A stretch of DNA of 20,252 bases from Hungatella sp. UBA3402 (lineage in GTDB: Bacteria > Bacillota > Clostridia > Lachnospirales > Lachnospiraceae), in the NCBI GenBank assembly GCA_002358555.1, contig DEPC01000008.1, positions 1-20,252 on the forward strand, given 5' to 3'. The notes beneath the pieces were generated by a model. It was not told the DNA's origin. It saw only the letters and a program-made list of their open reading frames with translations, and did not search any database. A program made the position numbers and the translations under genes. Shown in pieces: positions 6,694-14,406 of this stretch; within the stretch, counting starts at the first letter, position 1; each line of letters begins with the position of its first letter.

Positions 6694-8109
6694 TTATCTG
6701 GACCCCTTCCTGGCAAAAACTACCCAGACTGTCCTCATCAAAATCTTGATATCCTGCAAAATGGACCAATTATCAATATATTGCATGTCCAATTTTACTA
6801 CTTCATCAAAATCTTTAATATCACTTCGTCCACTAATCTGCCACATTCCTGTAAGTCCTGGTGTCATACTCAATCGGCACTTATGCTTTGCCTCATACTG
6901 TTCAAACTCATCTACAGTAGGCGGCCTAGTTCCCACTAAACTCATATCCCCTTTCAGTACATTCCAGAACTGAGGCAGCTCATCAATGCTTGTCTTTCGG
7001 ATAAATTTTCCCACTCTTGTAATCCTGGGGTCATCTTCCATCTTGAACATCAGTCCATTCATTTCATTGGACTCCATCAAAGCTTTCTTCCGTTCCTCTG
7101 CATCCTGGTACATAGAACGGAATTTATAAAAGGTAAACTTTCGTCCATTTTTTCCAACTCTAGTCTGACCAAAAAAAACGGGTCCTGGTGAATCTAACTT
7201 AATAGCTGGCGCAACAAATACAGTAGCAATTCCTAAAATCACCATACCCACTAGACTTCCCAACACATCAAGTACTCGTTTGGCAGCCATCTCCCTGGTA
7301 GAAAATAAATTCCTTGCAAACACCACTACTGCATATTTTCCAATCCGATTTAGATTTTTTTTGCCAGAATAGGTGATATCAAATACGTCAATATTGACAT
7401 TGACAATAATACCCATCTCTCCCATAACTCTGACCCATTCTTCTAATAAAGAACTATTTCTTAACTCTCCATCTATAATAAACACTTCATCAATATCATT
7501 ATGTATCACATAATCCAACAAAGTATCTCGATTTGCCACTACAGGGATACCATGAATTTGCTCCTTTCTTTTTCCATCTGTCAAGGCAATCCCAACAATC
7601 ATATGGTTCCATTCATTATATCCCTCTACATCTTTTATCACTCTTTTGGCTCTTCTGGAGCTGGTGACAATCAGCAGTCGGCTACTGTATTTGCTTTTCT
7701 TGTAGCCTTTTATCATACATTGCTTAAAAATACTTCTCAAAGCAAGCATAATAACCGTATTAAGAATAATAAAATAACTGAAAACCAATCTGGATAGGTC
7801 TGCAGAACGATGAAGCAAAAATAAAATGGAAATCATAGATAATCCCAATATCAATTCTGCTTTCACTACACTTTCAAACTCTTCTAAAAAGCCTCTTCTA
7901 AAAAATTTGTCATTAAAATCCACAAAAATATTGATTGCAGCATACAGCACCAGCATAAAAAGAAATAGCCATCCTTGGTCTCCCTCCTGGGCTCTTCCAA
8001 AAATCATTCCGTACCGTATACAAAATGCAATCGCGAGACTGACAGCAATACTTATCACATCTAATCCCAAAATTAGGATGTTCTCAAATGCTTTCCTCTT
8101 TTGATACAT
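6694..8109 (-). CDS. Undecaprenyl-phosphate sugar phosphotransferase (WbaP/WcaJ family), 471 aa
   Basis: Initiating enzyme: moves a sugar-1-phosphate from a nucleotide sugar onto undecaprenyl phosphate at the inner face of the membrane. The N-terminus has four membrane helices (to about residue 130), then a nucleotide-fold middle domain (from about 140, SRLLIVTSSRRAKRVI), a fifth membrane segment near 285-305, and the catalytic C-terminal domain. Diagnostic motifs are KFRSMYQDAEE, DPRITRVGKFIRKTSIDELP, GDMSLVGTRPP and TPGLTGMWQISGRSD. About 470 aa is the full family length. The start chosen is ATG 8109, 8 nt after GGGAG; a TTG 15 nt upstream would include the ribosome-binding site. First gene of the minus-strand operon. 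Which sugar it loads cannot be read from sequence; galactose, glucose or an N-acetylated sugar are usual. Confidence 0.92.
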   Translation of the reverse strand: MYQKRKAFENILILGLDVISIAVSLAIAFCIRYGMIFGRAQEGDQGWLFLFMLVLYAAINIFVDFNDKFFRRGFLEEFESVVKAELILGLSMISILFLLHRSADLSRLVFSYFIILNTVIMLALRSIFKQCMIKGYKKSKYSSRLLIVTSSRRAKRVIKDVEGYNEWNHMIVGIALTDGKRKEQIHGIPVVANRDTLLDYVIHNDIDEVFIIDGELRNSSLLEEWVRVMGEMGIIVNVNIDVFDITYSGKKNLNRIGKYAVVVFARNLFSTREMAAKRVLDVLGSLVGMVILGIATVFVAPAIKLDSPGPVFFGQTRVGKNGRKFTFYKFRSMYQDAEERKKALMESNEMNGLMFKMEDDPRITRVGKFIRKTSIDELPQFWNVLKGDMSLVGTRPPTVDEFEQYEAKHKCRLSMTPGLTGMWQISGRSDIKDFDEVVKLDMQYIDNWSILQDIKILMRTVWVVFARKGSR

Positions 8110-8140
8110 GTTTTCTACTCCCAAAACAGTCGTATTGACT

Positions 8141-8169
8141 ATTATAACACAAATTTTTAATAATGTCTT
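8141..8169 (-). promoter_or_regulatory. Promoter of the minus-strand transferase-wzz operon
   Basis: Minus-strand AAGACA (8164-8169), 17-nt spacer, TATAAT (8141-8146) preceded by TGT, an extended -10. The 5' UTR to ATG 8109 would be about 25 nt. Confidence 0.65.
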
Positions 8170-8381
8170 ACTTTTATATTATTTTTTCCACATTTTTACA
8201 TCCCTATCGAAATATTTCCCTCTCTCCAAAATTCTCCTATCTATCTAAGCAGCAATGTAAGTACTATTGTAGCATACTTTCTTCTTCTTCAAAAGACTAA
8301 AAAACGCAAGTAAGCGGACAATTTCTTGAAAATATGGAAGCTCGTGTAAGAATAAGAGAAACCAGGAGCTTAGAGGAATAA

Positions 8382-8519
8382 ATATGACTTGTTGTTGTGG
8401 TTAAAAGTTGTAGGCGGAAGTAACACACGGAAGAAAACTGCTCCCCGACCCACGGGGAATCCCGATTGCTGCGTTACTTCTGCCTACAAAGTTTAACTAC
8501 CACAACGAGTTAATATATA
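8382..8519. repeat. Long imperfect inverted repeat / candidate structured leader RNA in the divergent control region
   Basis: The left arm (about 8387-8434: CTTGTTGTTGTGG, TTAAA, GTTGTAGGCGGAAGTAAC) pairs with the right arm (about 8472-8511: GTTACTTCTGCCTACAA, GTTTAAC, CCACAACGAG), giving roughly 40 bp with a few bulges. The best block is TTGTAGGCGGAAGTAAC against GTTACTTCTGCCTACAA, 17 bp with one mismatch. The apical region carries CCCC-GACCCA-CGGGG. There is no T-run after the right arm, so it is not an intrinsic terminator. It lies upstream of the promoter at 8537, and I could not identify a convincing promoter for it. It could be a leader/attenuator, an sRNA or a miniature mobile element. 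The flank 8170-8380 contains no gene I can support. Confidence 0.6.
8384..8404 (+). CDS. Possible Cys-rich hexapeptide leader (MTCCCG)
   Basis: ATG-ACT-TGT-TGT-TGT-GGT-TAA follows GAGG (8373-8376) at a 7-nt spacing. Three consecutive Cys codons in a very short ORF lying inside the left arm of a long hairpin recall attenuator leader peptides, in which ribosome stalling changes the fold. A 15-codon frame (ATG 8334, stop 8379-8381) ends just before it but has no ribosome-binding site. Chance occurrence of a six-codon ORF is quite possible, so this is a hypothesis rather than a confident gene. Confidence 0.25.
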   Translation: MTCCCG

Positions 8520-8536
8520 GTAATATCCTTTTCCCC

Positions 8537-8565
8537 TTGCACATTATCGACATCATTGGTATCAT
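8537..8565 (+). promoter_or_regulatory. Promoter of the plus-strand wzz-wzy operon
   Basis: TTGCAC (8537-8542), exact 17-nt spacer, TATCAT (8560-8565). Transcription would start near 8572, leaving a leader of about 75 nt before the TTG at 8649. Confidence 0.55.
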
Positions 8566-8582
8566 ACTTAATACAGGTTATT

Positions 8583-8632
8583 TATAACAGGATTGATTTA
8601 TCACAACTGTTATAGATAATTTTACTATCTAT
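8583..8632 (+). promoter_or_regulatory. Two overlapping hairpins just upstream of the wzz ribosome-binding site
   Basis: TATAACAG (8583-8590) pairs perfectly with CTGTTATA (8607-8614). ATAGATA (8612-8618) pairs perfectly with TATCTAT (8626-8632). The two helices share 8612-8614, so they compete at their junction, and the second ends 4 nt before AAGGAGG (8636-8642). They could be an RNA switch on translation or, in DNA, operator half-sites just downstream of the promoter. Confidence 0.4.
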
Positions 8633-8648
8633 GAGAAGGAGGTTTATT

Positions 8649-9956
8649 TTGAAATCATTAAAATCATTATATTTAAGAAACTTGTTTTTAGATTTATATC
8701 GAAATCGTATTAAAGTTCTCTGTTTTGTTGTCGTTTGTACTGTGGCATTTGCCTTTCTAGGATATAAAAAGGCCAGTCCAGAAACCTTTCTGACAGAGGA
8801 AGAAAAGCTTGAATTAGAAGAATACAATGCTAAAATTGAGGAATATGAAGAGGCATTAAAAAATTTTCAAGAAAGTTTGGAGTTAGCTAGAACACAGGCC
8901 AAAGAACAGCAGCGTTATATAGATAATTCTATTTATATGAAACTAGATTCTCAGAATATTCAGGTTGCTTCTGCCCAATACAGCGTGGAAACAGGCGGTA
9001 ATGTCGGAAATATCTTGTCAGCTCTTGTGTTTTATATCAATGAAGGCGGGTTAAAGGAAAGCCTTCCTGAAGAATATGGAAACTTAGATATCAACTATTG
9101 GCGGGAGATTGTGGCTTGTGGAACCAGCGGCAATGTGTTGAATTTAACTATTATCCATTACAATGCAGAGCAGGTTCAAAAAATTTTTGAGATAGCAGAC
9201 CAAAGAATTATGGCCTATGTGCCAGAGGTAATCAAAACGCATGGAGAATTCAAACTTACAAAAATTGAAAGTTCTCTCTATACAAAAGCAGATGGCGGCG
9301 TAACGGGTACTCAAAATAATCACCTAAATACCTTAAAAGGTTATCTGACCAATGTCGGTGACTTTGAAAACAGAATCGTCTCCCAGAAAACAACTATTGA
9401 AAATTATATAGAAAAAAATGCACCTTCTTTTTCTGAAGCTGTGGCGGAAAAAGGTTCTGTAAAGGATATCATAAAATATGCATTGGTTGGGTTTATTTTT
9501 GGGATTGTGCTTCCCTGCCTATGGTTTGCTTTGCGCTATGTTTTAGACAACCGTGTACGCAGTAAAGAAGATTTGATAGAATCTCAATTAAATGTTTTAG
9601 GAAGCTACTGTGCCAAAGCAACGGAGCAGAAGGATTTAGAACGCTGCAAAATTGGTGTCAAACTTTTAGCAAAACAACAGAATATTTCCTCTATTTTTTT
9701 AGATATTCTATCTGATGATGATTTAAGTAAGACAGTAACTGATGATTATGAAAAGGCTATTATCCAAGATGGAATTACTGTCAAAAGCGGCTGCCATGTG
9801 TATGAAGACGGAAAAGAACTACAAGATATGGTCAGCAGCAAAACAGCAGTCTTTATCGTCCAGGCAGGAAAGACTACTTACAACCAGTTAGAGCAACATA
9901 TGATATTATGCCGCAGATTTTCTGTAGATATATTAGGTTGCATTGTGATTGAATAA
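8649..9956 (+). CDS. Second Wzz/YveK-like co-polymerase with degenerate kinase-like tail, TTG start, 435 aa
   Basis: Start: AAGGAGG (8636-8642) lies 6 nt before an in-frame TTG at 8649. The in-frame ATG at 8631 sits upstream of that site and would put the ribosome-binding site inside the gene, so TTG is preferred. Layout matches the minus-strand Wzz: TM1 at about 18-38, coiled coil near 50-90 (EEEKLELEEYNAKIEEYEEA), extracytoplasmic domain, TM2 at about 275-298, then a cytoplasmic tail of about 130 residues ending LGCIVIE, almost the same ending as GCVVFE in the other. The tail has no Walker A motif (region around ISSIFLDILSDDD), so it should not be a kinase. No BY-kinase or phosphatase gene is present. 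It is followed 14 nt later by the polymerase gene. The two paralogues are well diverged overall, so this is not a recent duplication. Confidence 0.78.
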   Translation: MKSLKSLYLRNLFLDLYRNRIKVLCFVVVCTVAFAFLGYKKASPETFLTEEEKLELEEYNAKIEEYEEALKNFQESLELARTQAKEQQRYIDNSIYMKLDSQNIQVASAQYSVETGGNVGNILSALVFYINEGGLKESLPEEYGNLDINYWREIVACGTSGNVLNLTIIHYNAEQVQKIFEIADQRIMAYVPEVIKTHGEFKLTKIESSLYTKADGGVTGTQNNHLNTLKGYLTNVGDFENRIVSQKTTIENYIEKNAPSFSEAVAEKGSVKDIIKYALVGFIFGIVLPCLWFALRYVLDNRVRSKEDLIESQLNVLGSYCAKATEQKDLERCKIGVKLLAKQQNISSIFLDILSDDDLSKTVTDDYEKAIIQDGITVKSGCHVYEDGKELQDMVSSKTAVFIVQAGKTTYNQLEQHMILCRRFSVDILGCIVIE

Positions 9957-9970
9957 ATGATGGAGCAGTG

Positions 9971-11272
9971 ATGAATTTGAAAAATACGAGAATTAGTATA
10001 AATGGAAAAACAGCTAAACAATTACAAAATAGCTTCATCAGCAGTTTCAGGCAGTGGTTAAATGACCCCTATATAGGGGAAATCCTCTTTTTTGCAGGAT
10101 ATATTCTTTGTCTGGGAAGGGCTGTGTGGGTTACTACTATGTTTCCATACCCAGACTCCATAGATAAACTGCCCATTCTATTAGGATTACTATTGATTGT
10201 TTTGAAGATACTTTTATATGACCATTACAAGATGGACTTTTTTATAAAGGCTGTAATAGCAGTCCTCTGTTCTGGGGCAGTATTTGTTTCTAGTCGTTAC
10301 TTAAATGTTTGTCTGTGGCTATTTATTGTATTGGGTTCCAAGGACATTTCTTTTCAGAAATTATTAAGGATTTATCTACTTGTGACAGGCACGATTGTAC
10401 TTTTGGCTTTTCTGTCATCTCTTATTGGTGTCATTGAAAATCTTCAATATCAGACCGCCAACAGAGGTATCCGAAACTCCTTTGGGATTGTATTTGTAAC
10501 AGACTTTGCTGCCCATATCTTTTATTTGACAGTAGCCTATTTCTGCTTAAAAGGACCAGATATCCGATGGTATCATTGTATTGGTGCAGCGGTTATCGCA
10601 TATCTAGTCTATCATTATTGTAATGCAAGAGTAGATACTGTCAGTATCCTGCTGACTGGTATTTTGTATGGCATCCATATTTTGTTAGAGCATACCAGAT
10701 ATGCATTTCCTCGTTGGAAACAATTCTGGAACAAAACCTGGCAGGGTTTGGGACCATTTCTTATGCCTACCTTCGCAGGATTCTCCATCATGGTCACTGC
10801 ATTTTATAAGGAGGAAAATCGTCTTTTAGCATGGATTAACGAGATTTCATCAAACAGACTTGATTTAGGGTTAAGAGGAATCAAAGATTATGGCATCACC
10901 CTTTTTGGACAGAGCATTGAAATGATTGGCGGCGGTGGAACTACGGAACAGACCAGTGAATACTTTTTTGTTGACTGTTCCTATATGCATATTCTGCTGC
11001 GATATGGATTCGTATTTACTGTCATGCTGATTGGCATTTATGTTGTGTGCTGCTATAAACATAGAAATAATCTGTATTTTCTGTTTGCAATTTCATTAGT
11101 TGCATTAAACTGCATTATCGCTCACCACATTATAGAATTAGCCTATAACCCATTTAGCTTTATCCTGTTAGCCTGCCATGATGAATGTAAAAATAGATAC
11201 CTTTTTATTGCTCCCAGAGAACAAAAGGAACAACTATTATGGAATCCTGTTAGGGAATATAGAAAATGCTAA
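9971..11272 (+). CDS. Wzy-like polysaccharide polymerase, polytopic membrane protein, 433 aa
   Basis: After about 35 polar residues the protein is almost entirely hydrophobic, with roughly ten to eleven membrane segments (for example ILFFAGYILCLGRAVWV, LPILLGLLLIVLKILLY, LLRIYLLVTGTIVLLAFLSS). A large loop between about 285 and 335 (KEENRLLAWINEISSNRLDL, then GGGGTTEQTSEYFFVDCSY) matches the long periplasmic loop of O-antigen polymerases. The pattern RLDLGLRG followed by FVDCSYMHILLRYG is seen in several Gram-positive Wzy proteins. It would join lipid-linked repeat units on the outer face of the membrane, with the Wzz protein encoded 14 nt upstream. ATG 9971 is preferred to GTG 9968 because GGAG is only 2 nt before the GTG but 5 nt before the ATG. 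Sequence conservation in this family is poor, so the call rests on topology and context. Confidence 0.78.
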   Translation: MNLKNTRISINGKTAKQLQNSFISSFRQWLNDPYIGEILFFAGYILCLGRAVWVTTMFPYPDSIDKLPILLGLLLIVLKILLYDHYKMDFFIKAVIAVLCSGAVFVSSRYLNVCLWLFIVLGSKDISFQKLLRIYLLVTGTIVLLAFLSSLIGVIENLQYQTANRGIRNSFGIVFVTDFAAHIFYLTVAYFCLKGPDIRWYHCIGAAVIAYLVYHYCNARVDTVSILLTGILYGIHILLEHTRYAFPRWKQFWNKTWQGLGPFLMPTFAGFSIMVTAFYKEENRLLAWINEISSNRLDLGLRGIKDYGITLFGQSIEMIGGGGTTEQTSEYFFVDCSYMHILLRYGFVFTVMLIGIYVVCCYKHRNNLYFLFAISLVALNCIIAHHIIELAYNPFSFILLACHDECKNRYLFIAPREQKEQLLWNPVREYRKC

Positions 11273-11277
11273 AGAAA

Positions 11278-12135
11278 TTACCACATTCTCCGATATTCCC
11301 CTGGAGTTGTTCCTTCTACCTTTTTAAAAACCCTAGCAAAATACGCTGGTTCTTCAATTCCACATGTTTGACCAATCTGTTCCACTGTGAGGTCAGAGAA
11401 TCTTAAAAGCTGTTTTGCATGGGTGATGCGTATCTGTGCCAGATAACTGTTAATCGTTACCCCAAACTGTTCTTTAAAAATTCTGGCCAGATAAAATTTA
11501 TTGATATAAAATTTATCTGCAAGATTATCCAATATAATTTTCTCTTGATAATGCTGTTCCAAATAATCTTTCACATGCTGGAGAGATTGTTTTTTAGAAC
11601 CAATATAAAAATTATTTTCTGGATGCCAGCTTTCTGCCATGAGAAGTGTCAGAAGGCTGGTCAGCTTTTCACAAATATGCATATCTCGGATATAGTCAGA
11701 AGAACCAGCAATACCTAGCAATTCATCCAAAAGTTTTACAAAAGCATTTGGAGTTTCAGGGCGAAAAACTGGCTGTCCTCCCCGTTCTACATATTTTTCA
11801 TAAATTCCTCCCATATTTGGTCCATAAAAATGTACCCATTTCAGAGTCCACAGTTCTAAGTCAGAACGATGAGAATAGGATTTTCTACAATCAATAAATA
11901 CACAGTCCCCAACACGAAGCGGATACTTTTTTCCATTATAGACAAGAACCCCAGAACCCTCTATAATAGTAAAAAATAAATAGGAAGCCAAATTTTTTCT
12001 TTCGCTGGTATGAGGCTTTTGAGCCTGCAGTTGCCCTACTTCCTGGAGATGAAGCAGATTTGTCCTGGCAAAATTAGATGGTGTGTAAATGATGCGGTTA
12101 GATTTTACAAGAGTTCCCTGAAATAATGCATCCAT
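11278..12135 (-). CDS. AraC-family transcriptional regulator, 285 aa
   Basis: The C-terminal about 100 residues form the double helix-turn-helix: LADKFYINKFYLARIFKEQF and then FSDLTVEQIGQTCGIEEPAY followed by FARVFKKVEGTTPGEYRR, the typical family signature. The N-terminal half is an AraC-type cupin (YLFFTIIEGSGVLVYNGKKY, then RVGDCVFIDC), so it likely senses a small ligand, often a sugar. ATG 12135 follows AAAGGGAG. The gene is divergent from gmd across 197 nt and converges with the polymerase, leaving only 5 nt between stops. An extended -10 (TGT-TATACT) on the minus strand at 12222-12230 would give a leader of about 80 nt. It probably controls the GDP-fucose genes and itself through the repeats at 12237-12267. 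Ligand unknown; L-fucose or another locus sugar is speculation. Confidence 0.93.
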   Translation of the reverse strand: MDALFQGTLVKSNRIIYTPSNFARTNLLHLQEVGQLQAQKPHTSERKNLASYLFFTIIEGSGVLVYNGKKYPLRVGDCVFIDCRKSYSHRSDLELWTLKWVHFYGPNMGGIYEKYVERGGQPVFRPETPNAFVKLLDELLGIAGSSDYIRDMHICEKLTSLLTLLMAESWHPENNFYIGSKKQSLQHVKDYLEQHYQEKIILDNLADKFYINKFYLARIFKEQFGVTINSYLAQIRITHAKQLLRFSDLTVEQIGQTCGIEEPAYFARVFKKVEGTTPGEYRRMW

Positions 12136-12221
12136 AATCGTAGACTCCCTTTGAATGGATAATAGATTTCGATTTTTTAATCTTGGTACGTCTGAATGAT
12201 TATAATTATGAGATATGATTT

Positions 12222-12230
12222 AGTATAACA
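12222..12230 (-). promoter_or_regulatory. Extended -10 element of the araC-like gene
   Basis: Minus strand TGT-TATACT, reading toward ATG 12135. There is no good -35, and the upstream bases fall in the CAAGATTGT repeat, so activator or repressor binding there would affect this promoter as well. Confidence 0.4.
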
Positions 12231-12236
12231 CAAAAG

Positions 12237-12267
12237 TCAAGATTGTACCAGAGTATATCAAGATTGT
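12237..12267. promoter_or_regulatory. Tandem AraC-type operator, two 10-bp direct repeats 21 bp apart
   Basis: TCAAGATTGT occurs at 12237-12246 and again, identically, at 12258-12267: start-to-start 21 bp, two turns of the helix, the usual spacing for AraC-family half-sites. The proximal copy ends 3 bp before the -35 box of the gmd promoter, the class II activator position. A 7-bp inverted copy (AATCTTG, 12179-12185) lies in the leader of the regulator gene. Confidence 0.68.
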
Positions 12268-12270
12268 TAA

Positions 12271-12299
12271 TTGAACTTAAATATTCTTCTGTTTAAAAT
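12271..12299 (+). promoter_or_regulatory. Promoter of the gmd-fcl-manC operon
   Basis: TTGAAC (12271-12276), exact 17-nt spacer, TAAAAT (12294-12299). The distance to ATG 12333 is 33 nt. It is directly adjacent to the AraC-type repeats. Confidence 0.65.
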
Positions 12300-12332
12300 G
12301 GAAACATTAAATTGATGAAGGAGTTCTACACA

Positions 12333-13382
12333 ATGAAAAAAGCATTGATTACCGGAATCACCGGTCAAGATGGTTCCTATTTAGCGGAGTTTCTCCTGGA
12401 AAAAGGCTATGAAGTTCACGGAATCTGTCGCCGTACCTCATTATCTAATACATCTCGAATTGACCATTTACTTAAACAAGACGCAATTATTCTCCATGAT
12501 GGAGATTTATCTGATTCATCAGCCTTGCTTCGGATTACCAATATTGTCCAACCAGATGAATTTTATAACCTAGCTGCCCAATCCCATGTTCGAGTATCCT
12601 TTGATGCACCTGAATATTCTGGTGATATTGATGCTCTTGGAGTTCTTCGGGTGTTGGAAGCTATCCGTGCTCTTGGCATGACCAAAAAGACCAAATTTTA
12701 TCAGGCTTCTACCTCAGAGCTTTATGGTAAAGTGGAGACTGTTCCTCAAAATGAGGAGACTCCATTTCATCCTTATAGTCCATATGCAGTGGCAAAACAA
12801 TATGGATTCTGGATTACCAAAGAATATCGGGAAGCCTATGATATGTTTGCTGTCAATGGAATCCTTTTTAACCATGAATCGGAACGAAGAGGCGAAAATT
12901 TTGTGACCAGAAAAATCACTTTGGCAGCAGGAAGAATTGCAGAGGGAATCCAGGACCATTTGGAACTGGGCAACTTAGATTCTCTGCGTGATTGGGGATA
13001 TGCCAAGGATTATGTGGAATGTATGTGGCTGATTATGCAGCAGGAGAAACCAGAAGATTTTGTTATTGCCACAGGAACCCAACATACAGTCCGCGATTTT
13101 GCAGAGAGAGCATTTAAGGCCAATGGAATGAAGATTCGCTGGGAAGGACAGGGCCTTGAAGAAAAAGGTTATGATGATGCTACTGGAAAGATGCTTATAT
13201 GTGTCAATCCTGCATGGTTTCGCCCTACAGATGTAGATAACTTATGGGGCGACCCAACAAAAGCCAGAAAAGTTCTAGGATGGAATCCGCAGAAAACCAG
13301 TTATGAAGAACTGGTATCGATTATGGCCAAACATGATAGGGAGCTTGCCAGACGAGAGGCTATCATCAAAGGCTCCCGCTAA
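12333..13382 (+). CDS. gmd: GDP-mannose 4,6-dehydratase
   Basis: Converts GDP-D-mannose to GDP-4-keto-6-deoxy-D-mannose in the cytoplasm, the first committed step to GDP-L-fucose and related sugars. Short-chain dehydrogenase (extended) fold: NADP-binding GITGQDGSYLAEFLLEKGYE at the N-terminus, Gmd-typical GDLSDSSAL and LAAQSHVRVSFD, catalytic Tyr151-x3-Lys155 in SPYAVAKQYG, and the Gmd signature FNHESERRGENFVTRKI. At 349 aa it has full length. ATG 12333 is chosen because GGAG lies 9 nt upstream; the frame can be extended to a TTG at 12312, but that would place the ribosome-binding site inside the gene. First gene of the operon; 16 nt separate it from fcl. Confidence 0.96.
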   Translation: MKKALITGITGQDGSYLAEFLLEKGYEVHGICRRTSLSNTSRIDHLLKQDAIILHDGDLSDSSALLRITNIVQPDEFYNLAAQSHVRVSFDAPEYSGDIDALGVLRVLEAIRALGMTKKTKFYQASTSELYGKVETVPQNEETPFHPYSPYAVAKQYGFWITKEYREAYDMFAVNGILFNHESERRGENFVTRKITLAAGRIAEGIQDHLELGNLDSLRDWGYAKDYVECMWLIMQQEKPEDFVIATGTQHTVRDFAERAFKANGMKIRWEGQGLEEKGYDDATGKMLICVNPAWFRPTDVDNLWGDPTKARKVLGWNPQKTSYEELVSIMAKHDRELARREAIIKGSR

Positions 13383-13398
13383 GGGAAAGGAATCAGTT

Positions 13399-14343
13399 AT
13401 GATGGAAAAAAATGCAAAAATCTATGTGGCAGGCCATCGGGGAATGGTTGGTTCTGCTATTATAAGAGAATTGGAGCGTCAAGGCTATACCAATATCATT
13501 ACTCGTACCCACAGAGAATTGGATTTATGCCGTCAGGAAGCCGTGGAGACATTCTTTGCCCAGGAAAAGCCAGAGTATGTCTTTCTTGCCGCTGCTAAAG
13601 TAGGAGGAATTGAGGCAAACCAAAGTGCTTTAGCAGATTTTATGTATGATAATATTGTATTAGAAATGAATGTCATTCATTCTGCCTGGAAAAACGGATG
13701 TAAAAAACTGGAATTTCTTGGTTCCTCTTGCATCTATCCCCGTATGGCTCCTCAGCCTATGAAGGAAAGCTGTCTGCTGACCAGTGAGTTAGAGAAAACC
13801 AATGAAGCCTATGCATTAGCTAAAATCTCTGGATTGAAATACTGTGAATTTTTAAACCGCCAATATGGGACAGATTATATCAGTGTCATGCCTACGAATT
13901 TATATGGTCCTAATGATAATTATCATCCCACTCACAGCCATGTACTTCCTGCTTTGATTCGCCGCTTCCATGAAGCAAAAGAGAATAAGCTTCCTTTTGT
14001 AACCTGTTGGGGTGACGGCAGTCCACTGCGCGAGTTTTTGTTTGTGGACGATCTAGCAGATTTATGTGTATATTTGATGAATCATTACAGTGGCAATGAA
14101 ACTGTGAATGCAGGAACCGGAAAAGAATTAACTATCAAAGAGTTGACAGAGTTAGTGGCAAAGGTGATTGGCTATAAGGGGGAGATACATTGGGACCCCA
14201 CCAAACCTAATGGAACACCTCGAAAGCTTTTAGATGTATCTAAAACTGCTGCTATGGGATGGACTTATAAGACAGAATTAGAAGACGGTATCCGTCTGGC
14301 ATATGAGGATTTTCTGAATAACCCTATAAGGGCAGAACGATAA
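13399..14343 (+). CDS. fcl: GDP-L-fucose synthase (GDP-4-keto-6-deoxymannose epimerase/reductase)
   Basis: Carries out 3,5-epimerisation and NADPH-dependent 4-reduction of the Gmd product to GDP-L-fucose. N-terminal nucleotide motif AGHRGMVGSAI, AAAKVGGIEAN, the GSSCIYP segment with the catalytic serine, and Tyr138-x3-Lys142 in NEAYALAKISG; NLYGPNDNYHP is also typical of the family. At 314 aa it matches the usual 310-320. ATG 13399 is 7 nt after GGAAAGGA; a longer frame reaching back into gmd has no role. With gmd immediately upstream, this makes L-fucose the expected product rather than rhamnose, perosamine or colitose. Confidence 0.95.
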   Translation: MMEKNAKIYVAGHRGMVGSAIIRELERQGYTNIITRTHRELDLCRQEAVETFFAQEKPEYVFLAAAKVGGIEANQSALADFMYDNIVLEMNVIHSAWKNGCKKLEFLGSSCIYPRMAPQPMKESCLLTSELEKTNEAYALAKISGLKYCEFLNRQYGTDYISVMPTNLYGPNDNYHPTHSHVLPALIRRFHEAKENKLPFVTCWGDGSPLREFLFVDDLADLCVYLMNHYSGNETVNAGTGKELTIKELTELVAKVIGYKGEIHWDPTKPNGTPRKLLDVSKTAAMGWTYKTELEDGIRLAYEDFLNNPIRAER

Positions 14344-14406
14344 TGTAACCACAATCCTATTTTAGACAATGGGTACAAACATAAGACGAAAGGAATAGGA
14401 ATTGCT

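Noticed and set aside
8310..8320. GTAAGCGGACA as the terminal repeat of an IS66 element
   Set aside because: No matching inverted end and no transposase fragment could be found in the window, so it is mentioned only as a possibility.
8382..8519. Naming the long hairpin as 6S RNA or as a Rho-independent terminator
   Set aside because: Too short and without a clear central bubble for 6S; no T-run after either arm for a terminator.
8631..8648. ATG 8631 as start of the second wzz gene
   Set aside because: It lies upstream of AAGGAGG, which would then fall within the coding sequence, and has no ribosome-binding site of its own.
13303..13398. Extended N-terminus of fcl overlapping gmd
   Set aside because: The GGAAAGGA-spaced ATG at 13399 gives the normal family length; the extension only reads the end of gmd in another frame.
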